From: Ligustrum vulgare
Lineage: Eukaryota; Streptophyta; Magnoliopsida; Lamiales; Oleaceae
Assembly: GCA_963555705.1 (NCBI GenBank)
Contig: OY743183.1
Span: 49,341,466 to 49,405,465 of the forward strand
DNA: 64,000 nucleotides
Direction: 5' to 3'
Of this stretch, positions 47,827 through 58,200 are shown in pieces. A program made the position numbers and the translations under genes. Below the pieces are notes generated by a model that was given only the letters and a program-made list of their open reading frames with translations, had not been told where the DNA came from and searched no databases. Position 1 is the first letter of the stretch; every line of letters starts with the position of its first letter.

Positions 47827-48562
47827 TGTGAGGTAATTAGATTAGGTTAGGTTTAAGTATAATCTTTTGGAATTTGCAAATTGGTCCCTCATTCCTCTCT
47901 ATGTACATAATTAAGTCCATAATTTCTATTCACTCTCCAATTGCCACCAAACTTTCCCCCAACTTTCGATATAATACAACAACAATAAAAATTTAGCATG
48001 CTTAGGCAATAAGACAAATAATCACATAAAATTGCACATAACAATTTATAAACGTTCTAATTGATACATTGATCGAGATGACGTCCAAGTCCTTCCACTG
48101 CAAAATAATTCAAATCATAAACATTTTAAATTATCCAATTTAAAATTCATAACAATATTAACATAAATATTACGTGAAATTTAAGAATGCACGTACATAA
48201 ATGAAAAGTGGTCTTACAAAATGAAACCAACATAATATACTGGTTTTTCATTGCAACACAACAACTGTACAACCCCATTCACCAGTTAAGATGTCGATGA
48301 AGATCATCATTTTATACAGTCTGATTTTATACATATTAACACAGCCTTTACAGCCTATACAACCCATTCAACAACAAAACAACTATACAACCTCAGTCTA
48401 CACATACTAACACAGCAACTTCAGCAACTTCATACAACCACATTTCTCAATTTCTTGAATTTCTCAATCACCCCAAAGCATATAAAGAAAAAAAGGTTTC
48501 GAGGAATTACAAAAAGAGCTTGAATTTTTGCCCTAGCTTCTTGAATTTCAACCCCAATTGGT

Positions 48563-50076
48563 GGGTAAATAGCACAAATGGTCCCCAACCTTTGAGTTTC
48601 TTGCGAAAATGGTCCATAAAGTTTATATTTTGACATTTATACCCTTAAAATCACCAAACGTTGCAAAAATGGTCCCTACCATTAGATTCCGTTAGTTTTC
48701 ACCGTTAAAAATGTGTAAATAGTACAAATGGTCTCTAACCTTTGAGTTTCTTGCGAAAATAGTCCCTAATATATTAAAGTAATGTTTGGCATATTTAGTT
48801 TGTAACCTCCAAAAGTTTGGTGTATTTAGTTTCTAACATATTAAGTTCCTATTTTGGCGTATTTAGTCCATAACATATTAAACTCCTATTTCAGACCAAT
48901 TATTTCAAATAATGTGGTTTGTAATTGTAATTTTTTTTTTGAAGAATTTGCTGTTAAAAAGTAAAAAAAAAAATTAAATTTATTTGTAGATCATTTTATT
49001 GATAGAACGTATGGTTGAAAACGAGTTTTAAAAAAATAAAATTTATTATGGATTTCTAAAGTGCACAATGAAATATTTAATAAAAATTCACCGCATTAAC
49101 ATTTCAACTTATTGGTAAAAAAAAAAAAAAAAAAAAAAAAATTCATGGAACATAAACAATATATTGGACATCATTTTAGGAATTGAATAACAAATATGTT
49201 TTTATCAGTTCTACTTTCGATTTCAATTTTTTGATTTTTGATTTTCGATTTTCGATTTTGAGAATTGATCGATTTGAAAATTAAGTTTGGATAATTTGGG
49301 TTAAAAGTAAGATTTTTTTAAAAAAAAATTTATGCATAAATTAAATAAATAAAAAAAATTATTAATTGAATGTGTTGAAAAAACGAGTTTTGAAAAATTG
49401 AAATTTTGAAAATCGATATTAATCAGTTCTCAAAATCGAGAATAAAACTGATAAAAAATATTTGTTATTCAATTCCTAAAATGACGTCCAATGTATTCTT
49501 TTTTTATGTTCCTTGAATTTATTATTTTTTTTTACCAATAGATTGAACTGTGAATGGAGTGAATTTTTGTTAAATATTTTATAGTGCACTTTAAAAATTC
49601 AGAATAAACTTTATTTATTTAAAACACATTTTCAACCATACATTCCATTAATAAAATAATCTACAAATAAGTTTAATTTTTTTTAATCACAAATTCTTTA
49701 AAAAATTATAATTAAAAATCACATTATTTGAAATAATTGATCTGAAATAGGGACTTAATATGTTATGGACTAAATACGTCAAACGTATTAGGACATAATA
49801 TGTTAGGGACTAAATGCGCCAAACATTTGGAGGTTACAAACTAAATATGCCAAACATGACTTTAATACATTAGGGACTATTATCGCAAGAAACTAAAAGA
49901 TTAGGGACCATTTGTATCATTTACACGTTTTTAACGGTGGAAACTAACAGAATCTAACGGTAGAGACTATTTCCGCAACATTTGGTGATTCTGAGGGTAT
50001 AAATGCCAAAATTTAAATATTGATGACCATTTTCGCAAGAAACCTAAAGATTAGAGACTATTTGTGCTATTTACCC
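48563..50076. mobile_element. Foldback element with about 0.7-kb inverted arms
   Basis: GGGTAAATAGCACAAATGGTC opens the left arm (read in two pieces from 48563) and its reverse complement closes the right arm at 50076. Matching phrases run inwards in mirrored order: GAGTTTCTTGCGAAAAT, CAAACGTTGCAAAAATGGTC, CCGTTAGTTTTCACCGTTAA, ACAYTATTTGAAATAATTG, ATTTGTAGATCATTTTATT, down to the TCGATTTTGAGAATTGATCG segment near 49250. The centre is near 49315. Arms are thus about 700 bases with little loop. GGTG/CACC continues the symmetry outside, and no target duplication could be fixed. The end sequence resembles noncoding MULE-type foldbacks. No transposase is inside. Confidence 0.85.
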
Positions 50077-51719
50077 TTTCACCAACTTCATTGCACCAAA
50101 AAACAACCCGGCTTTGAGGAACCAAAAAACTAACACAACCGTGCATAATCCCTTCCCATTCGATTGTCAATTGATGCTCATGTACCCACGCATAATGAAG
50201 ATAGAGAGAGAATCTGTGACGTTGACTTGAGGAGAAGAATTGCGTCAATTTCTGTTCATGAGAGTTCTAATTAGTGATTGAACTTGGGGAATATGATGGG
50301 AGGTGCTTTGTTTAGTTTTCAGACGAAGAAAAAACGTGGCTGAAGAAAAAAAATCGTGTAATAAATCAATTTATTTTTGACGCTTTTGCTGACTAGGAGT
50401 AATTGGACGGGAAAATGGCCAAGTCGGATGGACGTCTGCCACGTCTGATTTTCCGTTCAATTAATCTAACGGAATCCACACTAGCGATGAGTGAGTAATG
50501 CTTATAAGAGTTGAGTGACTAGTGAGTTACAAATTGGAGATTAGTGAGTTAGTAATAATTAAATGTCAAGTTTAATGACCAACAGTTTAATTTTCTCTCT
50601 TTAATGATTGAAAATTAAAGAGAGAAAATGTGTGTGATTAAAAAGTGATTTAAAAAATTGTGCTGTTTATAAATATATTTATAAATAAAAAAAATTCTTT
50701 TACCAAACGGATGAAAATAGTCATTAGGAAACTACGACCCTGTTCTCTTTGCTATTTTGAGATCGTTTTCTGTTTTTATTTTTGAAAACACTAAAAACGC
50801 GTTCTCTTTACCATTTTCGAAAACGCATTTTGGAAAAAATAATAATAATTTGTATACAAAACGCAAAATGCCCAAAACCTTGTTTTGGGAGTTTTGTGTG
50901 TATTTCAGCAAAAAATGTTCAAAACGCGGAAAACACATTTCAGGATTTTTTTTTTATAAGAATTATCCTAACTTGGAACCAAGTTTAATATAACTTTTTT
51001 TTTTTATCCTAACTTGCAACTAAGTCTAAATAAAGATTTTTTTTTTTTTTTTAGAATTATCCTAACTAGAACTAAGCTTAAACAAAGTTTTATTGAATTA
51101 AATATCAACATTACAAAAAAAGAAAATTAAGTAAAAATTTTTGTTGTTATATTTCAAAAAATGCCTTGATAAATGGACTCTGATGGTTTTGAAAGAACTT
51201 GCATTCTGAATTTTAATAGAACTAGAGCTTCCTCAAATCCCGAATCCGATCGAATTGTGTTAATATAGACTCTTAATGCTTACATTAATGTGTTGTATGT
51301 AACAATGTTTTCAGTGTATTGTGAAAGGAAATTTAAGTTTGAGTCAGTAGTATTCTACAAGCAAATTAATTAAAAATAGTTTAAGTAGTATTCTGCAAAA
51401 TTTCAAACAGAACATATTTTCCAACTTTTCATTTTCAAAAACAGTTTTCAGAAATGACAAACCAAAGGCGTTTTCAGCAAATTTGTAAATAAAAAAAAAA
51501 TACAAAATATTTTCGAAAATAAAAATACAAAAATAAAATACAAAAATAAAATACAATTTTTAGGAAAAAGTACATAACTATACAACTAAAACTTTCACTT
51601 TTTAAACATAACAAACATAAGATTTTTTTTAAAAAAAATCATGTGTTAATTAGTTAATTAATTAATACAATATTATAATAATTATAATGAGTTGCCAAAC
51701 AAATGCATAATATTAAATA
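50077..51719. other. Intergenic, with a dispersed AAAACGC-rich repeat
   Basis: Around 50745-50945 phrases such as GTTCTCTTTRC, TTTTCGAAAACGC and CAAAACGC recur, and weaker relatives (GCGTTTTCAGCAAAT) appear near 51466. Frames on both strands here are compositional. Three direct copies of a TTATCCTAACT(T)G-AAC-AAG phrase occur at 50964, 51005 and 51058. No gene recognised. Confidence 0.5.
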
Positions 51720-54700
51720 ATAAAATCAAAATATTACATAATCCACAACCACTCCACTCCATCCCAACCCAACCCAACCCGCACTCACCCCACCACCCCG
51801 ACAACCCACCCACCCACCCACACCCACCCCACCCCATAAAATAACTTTTTTCCTTCTACTTTTCCACACTCACCCCCACCCCAACACCACCTTACCCACC
51901 CCACCCCCACCCCACCCCCACCCCCACTCCTCCCCAACCCAACCCCAACCACCCCGCCACCACTCACTCACTCACCCACCCCACCACACCACACCACACC
52001 ACAAGAATGATTTTACTACTATTTTTTCTCATCTCATCTCACCCACCCACCCACCCACCTCAACCCCAACCCACCACCCACCCCACCCCACCCCACCCCT
52101 ATCCTATCCTACCCCAACCCCAGCCAAAATTAATTTTTTTTTCTAATTTTCGACTCCTCCACCAGCCTCGCCCCAGACCCTACCCCAACCCACCTCATCC
52201 AAAACAATTTTTTTTACTATTTTTTCACGACCCGCCCAGACCCTACCACGCCACCCATCCCCAACCCCACCCCACCCAAATTTAATTTTTTTCTCATAAT
52301 TTTCCACACCTCTACCCACCCCGCCCCGACCCTACCTCGCCACCCACCCTCCCCACCCCCACCCCCATCCTACCCAACCCAAATATGATTTTTCTTCTAT
52401 ATTTTCACACCCCACTCTAACAACCTCACCACACCTCACCCTAGCAATCCAACCACAACCTACTCCACCAAAAAATGATTTTACTTTTATTTTTTCACAT
52501 TTCACCTCAATCGTCCCATCCTATCCCACCACACCCCACTCACCATACCCCCATCCAAAAATGATTTTTCTTCTATTTTTTACACCCCACCCCACCCAAA
52601 AATGATTTTTCTTCCATTTTTTCATACTTCCCCCAACCGTCCCACCCCATCCCACCGCACCGCAACCCGCTAGCCACCATACTCCATCAAAAAATTATTT
52701 ATCTTCTATTTTTTCACACTTCACACCAACCACCTCATCGCAACCCACCCTACCCCATCCCACTCATCCAAAAAATAAATTTTTTCTTCTACTTTTTTCA
52801 ATCCCAACCCGACCTCGACCCCACCCTATCCACCCACCCCACTCCAAAAAATAAATTTTTTCTTCTACTTTTCCCCTCCCTGACCCACCCCACCCATCCA
52901 AAAAAATAATTTTTTTCTTCTACTTTTCCAACCCCGACCCTAATCCCACCCCACCAACCCACCCTCCCCGACCCTGCCTCACCATAAAAAATGATTTCTT
53001 CTACTTTTTCTAGCCCCACCCGACCTCTACCCCACTATCCTCACCCCCAAAATCACAGTCAGTCACGTAAGTTGACACGTGATTGCAGTTAAGTCACACA
53101 AGGTCACACAGAGTCACAATTACAAATTTAGTTGTAAAACCCCACCCCTCCAAAGTCACAGTTGGTCACACAAGGTCAAAGTTCGGTCACACAAAGTCAC
53201 AGTTTGGTCAAACGAGGTCACAATTAGGTCACAGGAGGTCACAATTAGGTCAAACAAGGTCATGGTTAGATCACACGAGGTCACAGGTCGATCACATAAA
53301 GTCACGCTTCGTTCTTACAAAGTCACAGTTTGGTCACACATAGTTATATTTGATACAATTATAGGTCACATCACGTCCTCGTCCAATGGTCACACCAAGT
53401 CACAGTTGGTCACAATCTATATAATTAGTCACAATGATCCATAATTGATTACATATTATTTATTTATTGGTCATAGTTACCTAATAATTGGTCATAGTCA
53501 TCAATAATTGATCACAATTTATTTATTGATTGATCAAAACTTACTTGTTTTCTTGATCACATTCGCACTTATCATAAGTCGCACAAATTCACAATTAGTC
53601 AATATTTTGATCACATATACCTATAATTGATCAAAATTATCATATAATTGGTACGTATTATTTATTTATTGGTCATAATTTACACGTTTTCTCAATCACA
53701 ATTAGTTAACATTTTTGTTACATTTACCTAATATTTGGTCATATTCTGTATTCTTAGTTTTCTTGGTCACATCCCCCATTTCTCACAAGTCACAATTAGT
53801 AAATATTTTGGTCACATTTACCTAATAATTGGTCACATCCAGTACTTGATCACACAAAGTCACGATTTGAACATACAAGGTCACAGTTCGACCACACAAA
53901 GTCTCAATTCGGTCATACAAGGTCACAGTTCAATCACACGATGTCATAGTTCAGTCACATGTGTTACCAAACTATGACCTCGTGTGATCGAACCGTGCCT
54001 TCGAGTGACCAACTATGACTTTATGTGATCAAATTGTGACTTTGTGTGAACGAATTTTGAAACTAAATCAATTGTGATCTAACTGTGACCTCATGTGACC
54101 AAACTATGACATTGTGTGATCAAACTAAGACCTTGTGTGACCAACTGTGACTTAAGGAATGTGTGGGTAGGTGGGTGAGGGTTTTCAACTAAATTTGTAA
54201 TGTGACATTGTGTGACCAATTGTGACATTGTGTGACATGTTGTGACTTTGCATGTGTGGGTGGGATAGGGTGTGGGTGGGGTGATCGAATTATTAGGTAA
54301 GTGTAACCAAAATGTCGACTAAACGTGACTTTGTGTGACTTATAACGAGTAGGGAATGTGACCAATTATTAGGTAATTATGACAAAAAATATTAACTAAT
54401 CATGAAAAAAAGAGTAAGTTGTGACCAATAAATAAATAATATGTGACCAATTATAAATGATTGTGACTAATTATATTAAAGGTTGTGACCATCTATAACT
54501 TTTTGTGACCATTGGACGTGGAAAAGTATAAGAAAAAAATCATTTTTGGGTGTGATCAGTTTGTTGGGTGGGTGGCAGGGTAGGGACGGGGTGTGAAAAA
54601 TTAGAAGAAGAAAAATCATTTTTGGGTAGGGGTGGAGTGGCGGGTGACGAGTATAGGGTCGAGACGGGGTCAGGGTGTGGAAAAAAAATCATTTTTGGGT

Positions 54701-56395
54701 GGGGTTGTTGGGTGACGGGCATAGGGTCAGGATGGGGTGTGAAAAAGTAGAAAAAAAATCATTTTTGGTTGAGGTCAGTTGGTTAGGTGGGTGGCGGCAT
54801 AGGGTCGGGAGTGAGTTGGGTGGGAGTGAAAAATTGAAGAAAAAAATTATTTTTGGGGGGTAGATAGGAATGGGATGGGTGGGTATGGTGGGGTGGGGTC
54901 GATTGGTTGGGTGGGTAGTTGGTAGAGTCGGGGGCGGGGTGGGTGTGGAAAATTATAAGAAAAAAATCATTTTTGGGGGCGGTGGGTGGCTGGGGAGGGT
55001 GGGAAAACATGGAGAGATAAAAAAAGCTCATTTTGTGGGGTGGGGTGGGGTGGGTAGGGTGGTGTTGGGGTGGGGTTGGTGGGGGCGTGAAAAAGTAGAA
55101 GGAAAAAAATCATTTTTGGGGTAGGGTGGGATCCGTAGGGTAGTATCGGGCTAGGTGGTGGTAGGTGGAAAAGTAGAAGGAGAAAAATCGTTTTTGCGGT
55201 GAGGTGGGGGTAGGGTGGGTGGAGAGGCGGGCAGGGTATGTCGTGGCCTGTGACTGGGATAAGATAAATTTGTTACTTTGCGATGAAGTGGGGTAGGGTC
55301 GAGTGGAGTGGAGTTGGGTTGGGTTGGGGTGGGATGGGGAAGTGTAGGAAAACATCGAGAGAATATAAAAATAAACTTATTTTTAGGGTGAGGTAGGATA
55401 TGGGTAGTGAGGTGGGGTTGGTGGGTGGATGGTTGGGGTCGGGGGATGTGGCTAGGGTGAGATCAATTTGTTACTTTGTGATGAGGTGAGATGGGGGTAG
55501 GGTAGGGTCAAGTGGGGTTAGGTTGGGTAGGGGTGGGGAGGGTTGGGTTGGGTTGGGGAAGTGTAGTTAAACATCGAGAGAAAATAAAAATAAACTTATT
55601 TTTGGAGTGAAGTAGGATATGGGTGGTGAGGCGGGGTGGGTGGTGGGGTCGGAGGATGTGGTTAGGGTGAGATCAGTTTGTCACTTTAAGATGAGATGGG
55701 GTAGGGTGGGTGGGATGGGGAATGATAGGAAAGTATTGAAAGGAAAAAAATAAAAATTATTTTTGGTGTAGGGTGGGTGGGGTGGTGTTCTGTGGCTGGG
55801 ATAAGATCATTTTGTCACTTTGCGATGAGGTAGGGTAGGGTCGAGTGGAGTGGAGTGGGGTTGGGGTGGGCTGGGGAAGTGTAGGAAAACATCTGGAGAA
55901 AATAAAAATAAACTTATTTTTGGGGTGGGGTAGGATATGGGTGGTGAGATGGTGTGGGTGGGCAGGGTGGGTGGGTGGGTGGGGTCTGGGAATGTGCGAT
56001 GGTGAGATCAATTTGTCACTTTGCAGTGGCGTGGGGTGGGGTAGGGTCGAGTAGAGTTGGGGTGGGGTGGGATGGGATGGGAAGGGGAAGTATAGGGAAA
56101 TATCGAGAGAAAATAAAAATAAACTTATTTTTGGGGTGGACATGATATGAATGGTTGGGGTCGGGAGATGTGGATAGGGTGAGATCAATTTGTCACTTTA
56201 TAATGATGTGGGATATGGTCGAGTGGGGTTGGAGTGGGGGTGAGATGGGAATGATAGAAAAATATTGAAAGGTAAAAAAATAAAAATTATTTTTGGTGTG
56301 GGGTGGGGTGGATGGATAGGGTGGGATGGGTGATGGGCTGGGCATGAACGAGGCGGGGTGGGGTGGGGTGGGGTGGGGTGGTGGTAGGTAATAAC
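51720..56395. repeat. Giant imperfect palindrome of nested tandem arrays
   Basis: Left half: a C-rich tandem array (51720-53050) of units combining CCACCCCACCC text with AAAAATGATTTTTCTTCTA, then GTCAC units (53050-53959). Right half: the same two blocks as reverse complements, TGTGACC units (53964-54510) then G-rich units with AAAATCATTTTTGGGTGGGG (54535-56395). The axis is at about 53960-53963, flanked by ATCACACGATGTCATAGTT and its mirror AACTATGACCTCGTGTGAT. Halves are roughly 2.2 and 2.4 kb. There is no protein-coding content. The layout is that of a foldback transposon or a fused inverted duplication. Confidence 0.85.
55965..55986 (+). other. G-quadruplex-capable run
   Basis: Four G tracts of at least three, separated by single T, occur in GGGTGGGTGGGTGGGG. 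Similar C-strand runs exist at about 51807-51835 and 52040-52060 in the mirrored arm, so both arms of the palindrome could form quadruplexes on opposite strands. Confidence 0.7.
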
Positions 56396-56399
56396 GTCA

Positions 56400-58003
56400 A
56401 AATTTGAAATTTTGATTTAATATTATATTCCAGAAGAATATTATTTGCTCCCGAAGAGTATAAATTAAATTTTCAATATTCCAGAAGAATATTGATTTAT
56501 TGTTTTTGAATAATCGAAATTTTAGAACTATAATTAATCTAGAAGAATAATTTGTGGTTGCTCCTGAAATAGCACAATTTTTATTATAATAATATTCGTA
56601 AAGAATATTAATTGTTCCTGAAGGGCATAATTTTGAAAGATTTATTATTCAATTGCTCCAGAAGAGCAAATATCTAAAATTTTTAACAATAATTTGTTCT
56701 TACTCCTGAAGTAGCACAATGAATGATTAATATTTCAGAAAAATATTAATTGTAAATCTGTCCATTATAAATAATTTGTTGTTACTCCTAAAGTAGTACA
56801 ACATTAAAATTAATATCCTAGAAGGATGTTATTTGCTCCTGAAGAGCATGAATTACAATTTTCAATATTATAGAAGAATATTGATTTATTATTTCTTTTG
56901 GAAGAATCGAATAAATTCGTTAAAGTATACCTTGTTCTAGTAAATTATTATTATTATTATTATTCTCCTAGAATATTGAAAATTATAATTCATACTCTTC
57001 AGGAGCAAATAACATCCCTCTAGGATATTAATTATAATGTTTTACTACTTCAGGAGTAACAACAAATTATTTATAATAGACAAATTTACAATTAATATTT
57101 TTCTTAAATATTAATCACCATTTGTGCTACTTCAGAAGTAACAATATAATGGATTATAAATTTAAATCAATAATAACAATAATGCTTGTAATCAATAGAT
57201 CTATAATTAATATTCTTCTAAAATATTAATATATATACTGTTGTGCTATTTCAATAGCAAGAACAAATTATTGTTAAAGATTTTAGATATTTGCTCTTCT
57301 GGAGCAATTGAATAATAAATCTTTCAAAATTATGCTCTTCAGGAGCAATTAATATTCTTTACGAATATTATTATAATAAAAATTGTGCTACTCCAGGAGC
57401 AAACACAAATTATTCTTCTATAATAATTATAGTTCTAAAATTTCGATTATTCAAGAATAATAAATCAATATTCTTCTGGAATATTGAAAATTTAATTTAT
57501 GCTTTTCGGGATCAAATAATATTCATCCGAATTATATGTTGTGCTACTTCAGGAGCAACAACAACTATTTGTAATAGATAGACACATATCTTATGATTAA
57601 TATTCTTCTGGAATATTAATATAATGTTGTGCTACTTCAGGAGCAACAACGAATGAATTAATAGCATCAATAAATTTGTAATAGACAAATTTATAATTAA
57701 TATTCTTCTGGAATATTAATATATACTGTTGTGCTACTTCAGGAGCAACAACATAATGAATTATCAATATAAAGATCAAAATCTGTCGAATTGGTTAGAG
57801 AAAATCAGATTCAGATCTATGAGCCGCAATTGCTAATGAACAACATCGTAATGAATAGATGTGAATTGCAATTGAATAGTAATAAAAAAAAATTTAAATG
57901 TCACCAAATTAATTTCAGTGCATATGATTTTACCATCTAACTAATATTTTGATATATGGGATTTTGAAAAAGAAATTTCTAATTCTTCTTTTGCTGACAA
58001 CGT
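56400..58003 (-). mobile_element. Inverted and folded-back duplicate of the copia leader and hairpin region
   Basis: Read on the minus strand from 58003, the sequence begins CGTTGTCAGCA and continues with AAAATCCCATATATCAAAAT and TATTAGTTAG-TGGTAAAATCAT, matching the PBS and leader just right of the LTR (58175-58265). It then enters the hairpin array down to about 56965, next to an ATT microsatellite (56944-56972). From there to 56400 a plus-oriented copy of the same array mirrors it. So the 5' end of the copia element is present three times: plus (56400-56960), minus (58003-56965) and plus (58175-59150). No coding capacity. Confidence 0.85.
56944..56972. repeat. ATT microsatellite at the fold of the inverted duplication
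   Basis: An uninterrupted TTA/ATT run lies at the axis where the two mirrored hairpin arrays meet. A shorter, interrupted version is found at the corresponding place in the third copy near 59132-59148. Confidence 0.9.
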
Positions 58004-58174
58004 TGTAAATATTATCTTGTATTAGTGAATGACAATTGTATCCCCGTAACCCTAGTTATAATTACTTTGTATATCCCTTTCTTCCCCTATATATATGGGG
58101 CTTTGGTTCAGAATAAAATACACAAGTTTATTGGTGTCTCTACTTTTCTCTCTTTTTCTCTCTAGTTTATAACA
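58001..58174 (+). mobile_element. Left LTR of a copia-type element
   Basis: It matches the right LTR nearly base for base through TGTAAATATTATCTTG, GAATGACAATTGTATCCCCG, CTATATATATGGGG and CACAAGTTTATTGGTGTCTC. The right copy starts TGTTG where this one has CGTTG, so the terminal TG has become CG. It ends TTTATAACA. A TATA-like CTATATATATGG lies near 58088. It has about ten bases (CTCTTTTTCT) absent in the other copy. At 174 bp it is a short LTR. Confidence 0.92.
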
Positions 58175-58200
58175 CGTTATCAGCACGAGTTTCTATCAAA
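58175..58200 (+). other. Primer binding site region of the copia-type element
   Basis: CGTTATCAGCACGAG follows the LTR directly. The same ACACGTTATCAGCACGA junction is typical of one group of plant copia elements with short LTRs. The mirrored copy ends at 58003 on the other side of the LTR as CGTTGTCAGCA. Confidence 0.75.

Larger units (their letters stand above)
45522..48218 (+). mobile_element. 2.7-kb LTR-like noncoding element, TSD AAATG
   Basis: The ends are TGTAACACCC and GTGGTCTTACA (TGTAA/TTACA inverted repeat). AAATG directly precedes (45517-45521) and directly follows (48219-48223), a perfect 5-bp duplication. There are no protein domains; a GAGAGA-rich segment (47690-47830) gives a spurious Arg/Glu frame. 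The layout (TGTARCRCC start, hairpin-rich interior, low-complexity block, TACA end) parallels the element at 28.4-31.1 kb and its length is almost the same, so both are likely long solo LTRs of one broad type. The strand is provisional. Confidence 0.85.

Noticed and set aside
52007..52285. Pro-rich open frames in the C-rich array, and Gly/Val-rich frames in the mirrored arm
   Set aside because: Products of tandem low-complexity DNA; similar frames appear in several phases and on both strands.
53079..53444. 121-codon frame of repeated SHKVT units
   Set aside because: A direct translation of the GTCAC tandem array; other phases give similar repeats.
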